From: an uncultured Roseibium sp.
GTDB lineage: Bacteria > Pseudomonadota > Alphaproteobacteria > Rhizobiales > Stappiaceae
NCBI RefSeq assembly: GCF_963669205.1
Contig: NZ_OY769915.1
Span: 470,001 to 534,000, forward strand
Length of the DNA stretch: 64,000 nucleotides
Reading direction: 5' to 3'
A program made the translations under genes and the position numbers. The notes below the pieces were generated by a model that saw only the letters and a program-made list of their open reading frames with translations, made no database searches and had not been told where the DNA came from. Of the stretch, positions 28,420-37,112 are shown in pieces; within the stretch, counting starts at the first letter, position 1; each line of letters opens with the position of its first letter.

Positions 28420-29001
28420 ATGCGCAATCCGAAGATTATCGTCTGTTCAGGTTCGGTGCGGGGCGGATCACACAATGCGAAACTTGTGGCCCTGGTGGCC
28501 AAGCGGCTGTCGATCCTCGACGCGGATGTGACACATCTGTCGCTGAAGGATTACCCGCTGCCGATCTATGATGGCGATCATGAGGCGGAAAACGGTGTGC
28601 CTGAAAACGCCAGGCGACTGCATCGGCTTTTCGCCGGCCATGACGGCGTGTTCCTCGCCTGCCCGGAATACAACGCCGGTATCACGCCGCTCCTGAAGAA
28701 CACGCTTGACTGGATCAGCCGCGTCAAGGAACCGGGCGAGGCGTACCGGAACAAGGTATTCGCCCTCGGTGCCGCATCTCCCGGTGGTTTCGGAGGTCTG
28801 CGCGGCCTCATCGCGATGCGGACCATCCTGGAAGTGGGGCTCGGGGCGCTCGTGCTTCCGCAGATGGTGTCCGTTCCCAAGGTGACCGGGGCCTTTGACG
28901 ACAAGGACGACCTGATCGAGGAGCGGATAAGCGGCCAGCTCGACAAGCTTGTCGAAGCCCTCTTGAGAATGACCAAAATCGAGATCTCGCATTCGCTTTG
29001 A
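28420..29001 (+). CDS. NADPH-dependent FMN reductase
   Basis: The 193-residue flavodoxin-fold protein has the FMN-reductase signature: IIVCSGSVRGGSHNAKLV at the N-terminus (phosphate loop), CPEYNAGITPLLKNTLDWISR in the middle, and AASPGGFGGLRGLIAMRTILEVGLG. It reduces FMN or quinone-like compounds with NAD(P)H and is soluble. An AGGG precedes the ATG at 28420. It lies upstream of hslV but is separated from it by 124 bp containing a heat-shock promoter, so they are probably separate units. Confidence 0.9.
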   Translation: MRNPKIIVCSGSVRGGSHNAKLVALVAKRLSILDADVTHLSLKDYPLPIYDGDHEAENGVPENARRLHRLFAGHDGVFLACPEYNAGITPLLKNTLDWISRVKEPGEAYRNKVFALGAASPGGFGGLRGLIAMRTILEVGLGALVLPQMVSVPKVTGAFDDKDDLIEERISGQLDKLVEALLRMTKIEISHSL

Positions 29002-29045
29002 AGCGCTCCGGACGGGAACCCCGCTGCGGCGAACCGAATTGATTT

Positions 29046-29077
29046 CTTGGAAAAGCCGCGAAGGCCGCCTACATAGG
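29046..29077 (+). promoter_or_regulatory. RpoH (sigma-32) promoter of hslV
   Basis: CTTG at 29046-29049, an 18-base spacer and CCTACATAGG at 29068-29077 match the RpoH consensus with one mismatch in the -10 box. It ends 48 bp before the hslV start. It has the same spacer length and nearly the same -10 as the dnaK promoter in this window. Confidence 0.68.
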
Positions 29078-29125
29078 TCGGCAGCATTGAAATACCAAGA
29101 AGCTTGATGAACCCAAGAGGAATGA

Positions 29126-29686
29126 ATGAGCGAAACGCGCGAACCGGCCCAATGGCACGGGACGACGATCATGATGGTGCGCAAGGACGGCAAGGTGGTT
29201 ATTGCCGGTGATGGCCAGGTCTCTCTTGGCCAGACGGTGATCAAGCATTCCGCACGCAAGGTACGGTTGCTCGCAAAGGGCGAGGTGATTGCCGGATTTG
29301 CAGGTGCGACCGCGGATGCCTTTACCCTGTTCGAGCGCCTTGAAGCGAAACTGGAGCAGTACCCGGGCCAGCTGATGCGGGCCTGTGTCGAACTCGCCAA
29401 GGACTGGCGCACGGACCGGTATCTGCGCCGTCTTGAAGCGATGATGCTGGTAGCCGACAAGAACGTGTCCCTGGTCCTGACCGGGACCGGCGACGTTCTG
29501 GAGCCGGAAGGCGGTGTCATGGGTATCGGGTCCGGCGGCAACTATGCCCTGGCCGCGGGCCGGGCTCTGGTCGACACCGACTGCGATGCGGAGACGATCG
29601 CCCGCAAGGCGATGGCGGTGGCTGCCGAGATCTGCGTCTACACGAACGAAAGTGTCACGGTAGAGACGCTCGACACGGCCGGGTAA
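29126..29686 (+). CDS. hslV: HslV protease subunit of HslUV
   Basis: The 186-residue proteasome-like peptidase forms double hexameric rings. The short propeptide ends before the catalytic threonine in HGTTIMMVRKDGKVVIAGDGQVSLG; after processing, Thr is the N-terminal nucleophile. GFAGATADAFTLFERLE and GIGSGGNYALAAGRAL are conserved. AAGAGG lies before the ATG. A GNAT gene starts six bases after it and hslU follows, forming one operon. Confidence 0.96.
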   Translation: MSETREPAQWHGTTIMMVRKDGKVVIAGDGQVSLGQTVIKHSARKVRLLAKGEVIAGFAGATADAFTLFERLEAKLEQYPGQLMRACVELAKDWRTDRYLRRLEAMMLVADKNVSLVLTGTGDVLEPEGGVMGIGSGGNYALAAGRALVDTDCDAETIARKAMAVAAEICVYTNESVTVETLDTAG

Positions 29687-29692
29687 ACCGCC

Positions 29693-30211
29693 GTGATCTC
29701 GTTCCGCCCCGTTCTGGAAGAAGATCTTTGCCTGCTGGCGCGCTGGCTCGACAAGCCGCATTGGCGCAAGTGGTGGGGAGATCCGGACACGGAGCTCGGC
29801 TACATTGAGGACATGGTGCAGGGACGCGACACGACACGCCCCTACATCTTTCAAAAGGACGGCAGCGACAAGGGTTACATCCAGGTCTGGTTCATAGGAG
29901 ACCAGCAGAATACGGACTATGCCGCTGAGTATCCCTGGTTGTCCCTGCTGCCTGAAGAGGCCGTCGGTGTGGACCTGTCGATCGGATTGCAGGAGGATCT
30001 GTCGGCCGGACTGGGAACAGAGGCGCTCCGGGCCTTTGTCCGGATGCTCCTTGAGGAAGGGTACGGCCGGATCCTGATCGATCCGGATCCGCAGAACGAA
30101 CGTGCAGTCAGGTGTTACCGCAAGGCCGGGTTTGAGGTGATCCCCGAACTTGTCGGAAAAACGGACGACTGCTTGCTAATGGAATTCAAGAACACGGAAG
30201 GCAAGTCATAA
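29693..30211 (+). CDS. GNAT N-acetyltransferase (AAC(6')-like)
   Basis: The 172-residue acetyltransferase starts with GTG at 29693, six bases after hslV. It has ISFRPVLEEDLCLLARWLDKPHWRKWWG, typical of the aminoglycoside 6'-acetyltransferase-like branch, DLSIGLQEDLSAGLGTEALRAFV (acetyl-CoA binding region) and the C-terminal NERAVRCYRKAGFEVI. The substrate is unknown and resistance should not be assumed; homologues at this position between hslV and hslU are common in Hyphomicrobiales. hslU starts four bases after its stop. Confidence 0.85.
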   Translation: MISFRPVLEEDLCLLARWLDKPHWRKWWGDPDTELGYIEDMVQGRDTTRPYIFQKDGSDKGYIQVWFIGDQQNTDYAAEYPWLSLLPEEAVGVDLSIGLQEDLSAGLGTEALRAFVRMLLEEGYGRILIDPDPQNERAVRCYRKAGFEVIPELVGKTDDCLLMEFKNTEGKS

Positions 30212-30214
30212 GAC

Positions 30215-31519
30215 ATGACGGATTTTTCCCCGCGTGAGATCGTTTCGGAACTCGATCGCTATATCGTTGGCCAGAAGGACGCCAAGCGCGCCGTGGCAAT
30301 TGCCCTGCGCAACCGTTGGCGCCGTCAGCAGCTGCAAGGACAGATGCGCGAGGAGGTTCTGCCCAAGAACATCCTGATGATTGGCCCGACCGGAGTCGGC
30401 AAAACGGAAATATCCCGCCGTCTTGCCAAGCTGGCGAACGCGCCTTTTACCAAGGTCGAGGCAACCAAGTTCACCGAGGTCGGCTATGTCGGCCGCGATG
30501 TTGAACAGATTGTTCGCGATCTTGTCGAAGCCGGCATCACCCTGATCCGCGACAAGAAACGCGACGCGGTCAAGGCCAAGGCTCATGTCCTGGCCGAAGA
30601 GCGTGTTCTCGACGCGCTTGTCGGAGCAAACGCGAGCCCGGCAACGCGTGAGAGCTTCCGCACGAAATTGCGTGAAGGCGAGATGGACGACAAGGAAATC
30701 GAGGTTGAAGTCCGTGCCCAGGCGCAGATGCCGAGCTTCGACCTGCCGGGCATGCCGGGCGCAAGTGTCGGCGTCATGAACATGTCCGACCTTCTCGGCA
30801 AGGCTTTCGGCGGCCAGACCAAGACCAAGCGGACCACCGTGAGCGACAGCTACCAGCTGCTGATAAACGAGGAATCGGACAAGCTCCTTGACGAGGACAA
30901 GGTTGTCGAAGAGGCGATTGCGCTCGTGGAAAACTCGGGCATCGTCTTTCTGGACGAGATCGACAAGATCTGCGCACGTGAAGGCAGGGCCGGGGCGGAC
31001 GTTTCGCGCGAGGGCGTGCAGCGGGACCTGTTGCCGCTGATCGAGGGCACCGTTGTGTCGACGAAACACGGCCCGGTCAAGACGGACCATATCCTCTTCA
31101 TTGCCTCCGGCGCGTTCCATGTCGCCAAGCCGTCCGACCTTCTGCCCGAATTGCAGGGGCGTCTGCCGATCCGCGTCGAACTCAGGGCGCTGAACAAGGA
31201 CGACTTCAAGGCGATCCTGACGGAGCCGGAGGCCAGCCTGATCAAGCAGTATGTGGCCCTCATGGAAACCGAAGAGGTCACGCTTGCCTTCACCGAGGAC
31301 GCCATCGACGAAATTGCGTCCGTTGCCGTCGATCTCAATGCGTCTGTTGAAAACATCGGTGCCCGGCGCCTTCAGACCGTCATGGAGCGCATTCTTGACG
31401 AGATTTCCTTCACCGCACCGGACCGTTCGGGCGAAGTTGTTGAGATCAGCGCTGATTTCGTGAAGGAAAACATCGGCGACCTTGCCAAGAACGTCGACCT
31501 CTCGAAGTTCATCCTTTAA
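30215..31519 (+). CDS. hslU: HslU ATPase subunit of HslUV
   Basis: The 434-residue AAA+ unfoldase feeds substrates to HslV. The N-terminus IVSELDRYIVGQKDAKRAVAIALRNRWRRQQL and the Walker A GPTGVGKTEISRRLAKLANAPF are diagnostic. The intermediate domain spans about residues 110-230; Walker B is IVFLDEIDKICA, and the C-terminal NVDLSKFIL is the tail that inserts into HslV. Confidence 0.97.
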   Translation: MTDFSPREIVSELDRYIVGQKDAKRAVAIALRNRWRRQQLQGQMREEVLPKNILMIGPTGVGKTEISRRLAKLANAPFTKVEATKFTEVGYVGRDVEQIVRDLVEAGITLIRDKKRDAVKAKAHVLAEERVLDALVGANASPATRESFRTKLREGEMDDKEIEVEVRAQAQMPSFDLPGMPGASVGVMNMSDLLGKAFGGQTKTKRTTVSDSYQLLINEESDKLLDEDKVVEEAIALVENSGIVFLDEIDKICAREGRAGADVSREGVQRDLLPLIEGTVVSTKHGPVKTDHILFIASGAFHVAKPSDLLPELQGRLPIRVELRALNKDDFKAILTEPEASLIKQYVALMETEEVTLAFTEDAIDEIASVAVDLNASVENIGARRLQTVMERILDEISFTAPDRSGEVVEISADFVKENIGDLAKNVDLSKFIL

Positions 31520-31587
31520 GCGGGCAGGTGTTGCAGGCGGCCATTTCGCCGCTTGCGATGCGCGCGCGCGAATGGCAGCATGCAGCC

Positions 31588-32082
31588 ATGGTAGCTATTC
31601 GCAAAAGCAACGAGGAAGGCCATCGCCGGAAATTTCTGGTCGTGGTCGACGAAACGCCCGAGTGCGACAGGGCAATTGTCTATGCGGCGAAACGGGCGGC
31701 GCGCACCGGCGGTGTCGTGACGCTTTGTTTCGTGATTGCGCCCGGCGATTTCCAGCACTGGCTCGGCGTTGAAGATATCATGCGCGCCGAAGCGCTGGAA
31801 GAAGCCGAAGCGACACTCGCGAAAACGGCGGAGCGGGTGCGCTCGGTCGCAAGAACGGAACCCGAGACAGTCGTTCGGGAGGGCTCCAAGTCCGAAGAGA
31901 TCCTTGAATTGATCGAAGCCGATGCGGATATCGCAATTCTTGTGCTCGCCGCGAGCACGGGTTCGGAAGGACCGGGGCCGCTGGTCTCTTCCATTGCAGG
32001 CAAGTCCGCGGGCACCTTTCCCATCCCGGTGACGATTGTTCCGGGGAATCTGGACGATGATTCGATCGCAGCGCTCGCCTGA
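31588..32082 (+). CDS. Universal stress protein family protein
   Basis: The 164-residue product has a UspA-like Rossmann fold: KFLVVVDETPECDRAIVYAAKRAARTGGVVTLCFVI at the N-terminus and SIAGKSAGTFPIPVTIVPGNL at the end, where a G-x2-G-x9-G(S/T)-like ATP site is only partly kept. Earlier in-frame starts at 31558 (ATG) and 31528 (GTG) cannot be excluded because none has a convincing ribosome binding site. It lies about 70 bp after hslU and may share its heat-shock transcript. Confidence 0.75.
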   Translation: MVAIRKSNEEGHRRKFLVVVDETPECDRAIVYAAKRAARTGGVVTLCFVIAPGDFQHWLGVEDIMRAEALEEAEATLAKTAERVRSVARTEPETVVREGSKSEEILELIEADADIAILVLAASTGSEGPGPLVSSIAGKSAGTFPIPVTIVPGNLDDDSIAALA

Positions 32083-32173
32083 CGTTAGCCGGTTGGACGG
32101 CTAAAGTGGCGGTGGAACTTGATCGCGCGGGACAAAGACCTATCTAGTTTTTAACTATTCCAAACTGCTGCGA

Positions 32174-32194
32174 GATGGGTTACAAGAACCCATC
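32174..32194 (+). other. Leader hairpin upstream of nfuA
   Basis: GATGGGTT and AACCCATC pair perfectly around ACAAG in the intergenic region before nfuA, followed by GGTGTTTTGCG. It could be a terminator of the upstream gene or a structural element of the nfuA leader. Confidence 0.45.
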
Positions 32195-32269
32195 GGTGTT
32201 TTGCGATGAGGTTGAGGCGCGAGGCACCTGTCGAAACGGACGCGTTGTTCAAACGCAAGGACAAGAAAA

Positions 32270-32827
32270 ATGTTCATTCAAACCGAAGCGACGCCGAATC
32301 CGGCCACGCTCAAATTCCTCCCGGGCCGCGTTGTCCTTCAGGAGGGAACCTATGATTTCCGGTCCAAGGCAGATGCCGGCGCATCGCCTTTGGCAGAAAG
32401 GCTCTTCGATGTACCCGGCGTGGCCGCGGTCTTTTTCGGCCACGACTTCGTGACCGTGACCAAGGACGACACGGATTGGCAACACATGAAACCCGCCATT
32501 CTTGGGGTGATCATGGAGCAGTTCATGTCGGGTCAGCCTGTCATGGCGGCAGGTCAGGTCGAGGATATCGAGGAAGGTGAGTTCTTCGATGAAGGCACCG
32601 AGGAAACGGTGAAAACGATCAAGGAACTGCTGGAAACGCGTGTTCGTCCGGCGGTGGCCCAGGATGGCGGTGACATCACCTTCAAGGGGTTCAAGGAAGG
32701 CATTGTCTATCTGTCCATGCGCGGCGCGTGCGCCGGCTGCCCGTCCTCGACCGCAACACTTCAGCACGGCATTCAGAACCTGCTTCGCCATTTCGTGCCG
32801 GAAGTTGAGGAAGTTCGTCCGATCTGA
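32270..32827 (+). CDS. nfuA: NifU-family Fe-S cluster carrier (NfuA-like)
   Basis: The 185-residue protein has an N-terminal Nfu_N domain (MFIQTEATPNPATLKFLPGRVVL) and a C-terminal NifU domain with TRVRPAVAQDGGDITF and the cluster-binding CxxC in GACAGCPSSTATLQHGI. It delivers iron-sulfur clusters to target proteins. The A-type fusion of E. coli NfuA differs, but the alphaproteobacterial form has this layout. A strong terminator follows. Confidence 0.92.
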   Translation: MFIQTEATPNPATLKFLPGRVVLQEGTYDFRSKADAGASPLAERLFDVPGVAAVFFGHDFVTVTKDDTDWQHMKPAILGVIMEQFMSGQPVMAAGQVEDIEEGEFFDEGTEETVKTIKELLETRVRPAVAQDGGDITFKGFKEGIVYLSMRGACAGCPSSTATLQHGIQNLLRHFVPEVEEVRPI

Positions 32828-32853
32828 AGCGATTTTCCCCATGTTTTCAAAGG

Positions 32854-32877
32854 CCCGGCTTTTCAGCCGGGTTTTTT
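32854..32877 (+). terminator. Intrinsic terminator after nfuA
   Basis: CCCGGCT and AGCCGGG flank a four-base loop and are followed directly by a run of six T's, 26 bp after the nfuA stop codon. Confidence 0.9.
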
Positions 32878-32977
32878 GTTTGTGTTTCAGCATTCACTGC
32901 GCACCGCAAGCCCGCAATTGGGATTAGGCCCAAAGCTCGGCTCGACAGCGGCGGCGCGGCGGGGTAGGTGCATTGAC

Positions 32978-33655
32978 ATGCGTGTACTTGCGATCGACAC
33001 AGCACTGGCCAATTGCGCTGCCGCGGTTCTCGACGACGGCACCGATAGCGCCTGCTTTGAGGCCTTTGGCGAGGAGATCGGCCGGGGCCATGCAGAGCGG
33101 CTGATGGACATGATCGGCGAAGTCATGGCGGAGACATCCACTGCTTTTTCCGATCTTGACCGTGTTGTCGTTACGATCGGTCCGGGAAGCTTCACGGGTC
33201 TTCGCGTCGGTCTGGCCGTGGCGCGCGGTTTCGGTCTCGTTCTGGGCAAGCCCGTTGTGGGAATCACGACGCTGGCCGCGATTGCCCGCGCATCCGCACC
33301 GATGGACGGAGGTGCGCCGCTTCTGGTCGCTCTCACCGGAAAGGGTGACGAAGTCTATTGCCAGGAATTCGATGCGGCCGGCTCGAAAACCGGCGAGGCG
33401 TCGGTCCGCACGATCTCCGATCTTGCGGCCTCCATGCCGAAATGCATAAGGTTGGCGGGATCTGCTGCCGACAGGGTTGCCTCCGAGCTTGACCTGCCTG
33501 GCGAACAGATTGTCTCCCGGGCCGGATTTCCGGGCATTCGCGATGTCGCGGAACTCGGGCTTCTCGCCGATCCGGTCACGGCTTCACCATCACCGCTTTA
33601 CCTGCGGCCGCCGGATGCGACACCGCAGACCAGGGGAAGGATTGAACGGCAATGA
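32978..33655 (+). CDS. tsaB: tRNA threonylcarbamoyladenosine protein TsaB
   Basis: The 225-residue ASKHA-fold protein opens MRVLAIDTALANCAAAVLDDG and contains RVVVTIGPGSFTGLRVGLAVARGFGLVLGKPVVGITTL, the TsaB hallmark. It partners TsaD in making t6A37 on ANN-decoding tRNAs. The start at 32978 is set by the conserved N-terminus; the rimI gene overlaps its stop as ATGA. Confidence 0.95.
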   Translation: MRVLAIDTALANCAAAVLDDGTDSACFEAFGEEIGRGHAERLMDMIGEVMAETSTAFSDLDRVVVTIGPGSFTGLRVGLAVARGFGLVLGKPVVGITTLAAIARASAPMDGGAPLLVALTGKGDEVYCQEFDAAGSKTGEASVRTISDLAASMPKCIRLAGSAADRVASELDLPGEQIVSRAGFPGIRDVAELGLLADPVTASPSPLYLRPPDATPQTRGRIERQ

Positions 33656-34140
33656 GTTTCTGGTGGTTCTGGACCCAGCCGCCGGTCGTGGAAGTGGCGC
33701 TGGACGAAGACCTGCCGAAGATTGCCGAAATCCACGCAGCCTCTTTTCCGAACAAATGGAATGCCGAGGAACTTGCCCGGATGAAGGCGCAGGACGGTGT
33801 CACCATGCTCGTTGCCCGTCGTGCCAGTCCCTATGGAACCCGTGCGCCGCTCGGCTTCCTTATCTTGCGCACGGCAGCGGACGAGGCGGAAGTGATCACA
33901 GTTGCCGTTCATCCGCGCCAGCGCGGTAGGGGGATCGGCAAGAAGCTGATGGAAGCCGGCCTGTTCCGCCTCTACGCGGACAGGTGCAGTCACCTGTTCC
34001 TGGAAGTCGACGCGTCCAACGAGTCCGCGCTTCTGCTCTACAAGGGCCTGGGTTTCCGCGAGGTGGGCCGGCGAAAGGGATATTACGGCGACAGTGAAGG
34101 GGACGGGACAGCGCTTGTCATGCGGATCGATCTTCGTTAA
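33652..34140 (+). CDS. rimI: Ribosomal protein S18-alanine N-acetyltransferase-like RimI
   Basis: The 162-residue GNAT protein has VITVAVHPRQRGRGIGKKLMEAGLF (acetyl-CoA loop) and LEVDASNESALLLYKGLGFREVGRRKGYYG, which is the RimI pattern. It follows tsaB with an ATGA overlap, an arrangement conserved across bacteria. A WFW-rich N-terminus of about 15 residues precedes the domain. It probably acetylates the N-terminus of ribosomal S18. Confidence 0.9.
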   Translation: MSFWWFWTQPPVVEVALDEDLPKIAEIHAASFPNKWNAEELARMKAQDGVTMLVARRASPYGTRAPLGFLILRTAADEAEVITVAVHPRQRGRGIGKKLMEAGLFRLYADRCSHLFLEVDASNESALLLYKGLGFREVGRRKGYYGDSEGDGTALVMRIDLR

Positions 34141-34185
34141 GCGCTGTGCTACGAAAATTCCGATCAATCATCAGGCGGCGACCAA

Positions 34186-34635
34186 ATGACGGACGAGCGG
34201 CAGACAACGCTGACGGAAATGTGTGTTGCAAAGGGCATGCGCATGACCGAACAGCGCCGCGTCATAGCAACTGTGATCGAGGCAGCGTCCGACGAACATC
34301 CCGACGTCGAGGAACTCTACCGCCGCTCTGTTGCCATAGACCCCGGCATTTCCATTTCCACCGTGTATCGTACCGTCAAGCTGTTCGAGGATGCCGGCAT
34401 GATCGAACGTCACGATTTCAGGGACGGTCGCTCACGCTATGAAACGGTCCCCGACGAGCATCATGACCACCTGATTGACCTGCGCAGCGGACAGGTCATC
34501 GAGTTCCGCAACGAGGAAATAGAGGCCCTGCAGGAATTCATCGCCAGGAAGCTGGGATACAAGCTGGTCGATCACCGGCTCGAGCTCTACGGCGTTCCCC
34601 TGGAACGGCCCCGGGATGAAAAAGGCGATGGCTGA
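34186..34635 (+). CDS. fur: Fur-family metal-dependent transcriptional regulator
   Basis: The 149-residue protein has a winged helix (MTEQRRVIATVIEAASDEHPDVEELYRR, then GISISTVYRTVKLFEDAGMIERHDF) and the Fur metal-binding segment DEHHDHLIDLRSGQVIEF. The structural zinc CxxC pair found in many Fur proteins is absent. In Hyphomicrobiales, Fur homologues may respond to manganese (Mur) rather than iron, so the metal is uncertain. Its end overlaps the plsC-like gene. Confidence 0.88.
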   Translation: MTDERQTTLTEMCVAKGMRMTEQRRVIATVIEAASDEHPDVEELYRRSVAIDPGISISTVYRTVKLFEDAGMIERHDFRDGRSRYETVPDEHHDHLIDLRSGQVIEFRNEEIEALQEFIARKLGYKLVDHRLELYGVPLERPRDEKGDG

Positions 34636-35500
34636 GGTCAAGGCCGTCTGCATCATCGCTGTTCTCACGATTGTCTCGCTTGTCCTGATACCGCTTCAGT
34701 GGCTGTCGATGAAATTCGGTCTCCGCAGCCAGGAAATACTGCCGGAGATCTGGCACAGGATCGCGGCGCGCCTCGTCGGCATCAAGGTTCTTCAGATTGG
34801 GCACCCGGCCCGGGACAGGCCGCTGCTCATCGCGGCAAATCACGCCTCCTGGGTCGATATCACGGTGCTTGGCTCGCTCGTTCCGCTTTCCTTCATCGCC
34901 AAGTCCGAGGTCTCCGGCTGGCCGGTCTTCGGCCTGCTGGCCAGACTGCAGCGCACCGTGTTCGTGAACCGGACAAAGCGAACGGAGACGGGCCAGGCCG
35001 CGGACGAGATTGCCGAGCGTATGGCCGCGGGTGACGTCATGGTTCTGTTTGCGGAAGGCACGTCGAACGACGGCAACTGTGTTTTGCCGTTCCGCTCCGC
35101 GCTGCTGGGTGCGGCCACGCGTGCAATCGGCGATGAAGACGGCGCAACCGTCTGGGTCCAGCCGCTGTCCGTCGCCTATCAGGGGTTCTATGGTCTTCCC
35201 ATGGGGCGCGCCCATCGCCCGCATGTCGCCTGGTATGGCGACATGGAATTGCCTGGCCATTTGTGGGGGATATTCACGCGCGGCGCGCTCGATGTTGTCG
35301 TGACCTGGGGAGAGCCCGTGCTTGTCGACAGGACGACAGATCGCAAGGCGTTGACCCGGAAACTGGAGCGCGAGGTGCGCGCCCTTACGATCGCTTCCTT
35401 GCTTCAGAAGCCGGTCGAGCCGCCGGAACAGGCAGCTGCCGACGAACCGGCATCCTTCTCAAACGACGAAAAACCCGATAAAGCTGGCGCCGGAAATTGA
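34616..35500 (+). CDS. plsC: 1-acyl-sn-glycerol-3-phosphate acyltransferase-like (PlsC family)
   Basis: The 294-residue membrane-associated acyltransferase has an N-terminal hydrophobic helix (VCIIAVLTIVSLVLIPLQWL), the HX4D catalytic motif in ANHASWVDITVLGS and the substrate motif FAEGTSNDG. It acylates lysophosphatidic acid or a related lysolipid. The start at 34616 overlaps fur by 20 bases; an ATG at 34628 is an alternative. The C-terminal 35 residues are low-complexity. Confidence 0.85.
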   Translation: MKKAMAEVKAVCIIAVLTIVSLVLIPLQWLSMKFGLRSQEILPEIWHRIAARLVGIKVLQIGHPARDRPLLIAANHASWVDITVLGSLVPLSFIAKSEVSGWPVFGLLARLQRTVFVNRTKRTETGQAADEIAERMAAGDVMVLFAEGTSNDGNCVLPFRSALLGAATRAIGDEDGATVWVQPLSVAYQGFYGLPMGRAHRPHVAWYGDMELPGHLWGIFTRGALDVVVTWGEPVLVDRTTDRKALTRKLEREVRALTIASLLQKPVEPPEQAAADEPASFSNDEKPDKAGAGN

Positions 35501-35627
35501 ATGCCGCTATACGGCGGTGCTGTTGAGGCCGTGTCGGATTGAGCGGACCGGCGATTTGCCGTGTCAATGACCCGGACGAAAGACCACCTGGACATTTTTG
35601 CCGCGAGAGCGAGGCGACGAGAAGCGA

Positions 35628-37100
35628 ATGACAAGCCGCCCTGAACAAGATCAGGAAATGAACGGAAAAGCCGTTTCCGAAAACGATGCCGGACCGGCTG
35701 CCGGGGGCAACACGCGCAAGGTGTTTGTCCGCACCTACGGCTGCCAGATGAATGTCTATGACAGCGAGCGCATGACCGACGTCCTTGGACCTGAGGGATA
35801 CGAGGCCACAAACACGCTCGAAGATGCCGATCTGGTCATCCTCAACACCTGCCACATTCGGGAAAAGGCAGCCGAAAAGGTCTATTCCGAGCTCGGCCGA
35901 ATCCGAAAGGTCAAGGAAGCACGCGCAAAATCCGGCAAGGACATGATGGTCGGCGTTGCCGGCTGTGTCGCGCAGGCGGAAGGCGAGGAGATTTCCAGGC
36001 GCGCTCCGATCGTCGATCTGGTGGTCGGACCGCAGAGCTACCACCAGCTGCCCGGTCTTCTGGACAAGGCCCGGAAGGGCACCAAGGTTGTCGAAACCGA
36101 ATTCGACATTGATGCGAAATTCGGCCATCTGTCCGAACGCGCGCAGACCCGGGTTCTGAAACGTGCGCCGTCGGCCTTCCTGACGGTTCAGGAAGGCTGT
36201 GACAAGTTCTGCACCTTCTGTGTCGTGCCCTATACCCGGGGAGCGGAGGTTTCGCGCCCGGTCGAGCAGATCGTTTCGGAGGCCGAGCGTATGGCGGCCG
36301 CGGGCGTGCGCGAAGTCACGCTTCTGGGACAGAATGTCAATGCCTATCACGGCGAAGCAGCGGACGGATCGAGCTGGGGCCTTGGCCGCCTCCTGCGTCG
36401 GCTCTCGGAAATCGACGGACTGGATCGGCTCCGTTACACCACCAGCCATCCGCGTGACATGGATGATGAGCTGATCGACGCGCACCGCGACTTGAAGAGC
36501 CTGATGCCTTACTTGCATCTTCCAGTGCAATCCGGATCCGACAAGATTTTGAAATCCATGAACCGCCGCCACACCAGGGACGAGTATTTCCGCCTGATAG
36601 ACCGGATCCGCGACGCGTCTCCGGAGATTGCCCTGTCGGGAGACTTCATCGTCGGTTTTCCGGACGAGACGGATCGGGATTTCGAGGACACCATGGACCT
36701 GATCCGGCGGGTTGGATACGGGTCGGCCTTCTCCTTCAAGTATAGTCAGCGTCCGGGCACGCCGGGGGCGGCGATGGAGAATCAGGTTCCGGAGGAGGTC
36801 AAGTCCGCACGGCTTGCCGAGCTTCAGGCGCTGGTGAACGCCCAGCAGAAAGCCTTCAACGAATCCAGGTTCGGAATGGTCTGCGACGTTCTTCTGGAGA
36901 AAACGGGCCGCAACGAGGGGCAACTGGTGGGCAAGTCGCCATGGCTGCAGCCGGTGCAACTGGATGCGCCCGAGGCTCTCATCGGCAGCATACAAGCGGT
37001 GGAAATCGTCAGGATCGGGTCTAATTCGCTGTTCGGGCAACTGATTGGCGGGCACAATGGTCGTGAAAATGCAGAGACGGTCACGGCCGCTACGGCTTAA
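35628..37100 (+). CDS. miaB: tRNA-2-methylthio-N6-dimethylallyladenosine synthase
   Basis: The 490-residue radical-SAM enzyme adds the methylthio group at A37. The first Fe-S cluster cysteines are in VRTYGCQMNVYDSERM, LNTCHIREKAAEKV and VAGCVAQAEG; the radical-SAM cluster is CDKFCTFCVVPYTRG. A C-terminal TRAM domain follows. The ATG at 35628 is chosen; a TTG at 35598 would add ten residues. phoH follows after 12 bp. Confidence 0.96.
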   Translation: MTSRPEQDQEMNGKAVSENDAGPAAGGNTRKVFVRTYGCQMNVYDSERMTDVLGPEGYEATNTLEDADLVILNTCHIREKAAEKVYSELGRIRKVKEARAKSGKDMMVGVAGCVAQAEGEEISRRAPIVDLVVGPQSYHQLPGLLDKARKGTKVVETEFDIDAKFGHLSERAQTRVLKRAPSAFLTVQEGCDKFCTFCVVPYTRGAEVSRPVEQIVSEAERMAAAGVREVTLLGQNVNAYHGEAADGSSWGLGRLLRRLSEIDGLDRLRYTTSHPRDMDDELIDAHRDLKSLMPYLHLPVQSGSDKILKSMNRRHTRDEYFRLIDRIRDASPEIALSGDFIVGFPDETDRDFEDTMDLIRRVGYGSAFSFKYSQRPGTPGAAMENQVPEEVKSARLAELQALVNAQQKAFNESRFGMVCDVLLEKTGRNEGQLVGKSPWLQPVQLDAPEALIGSIQAVEIVRIGSNSLFGQLIGGHNGRENAETVTAATA

Positions 37101-37112
37101 AGGAGACGTCAT

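Noticed and set aside
29693..30211. Aminoglycoside resistance gene between hslV and hslU
   Set aside because: The GNAT resembles AAC(6') proteins, but its fixed place in the hslVU operon points to a housekeeping role.
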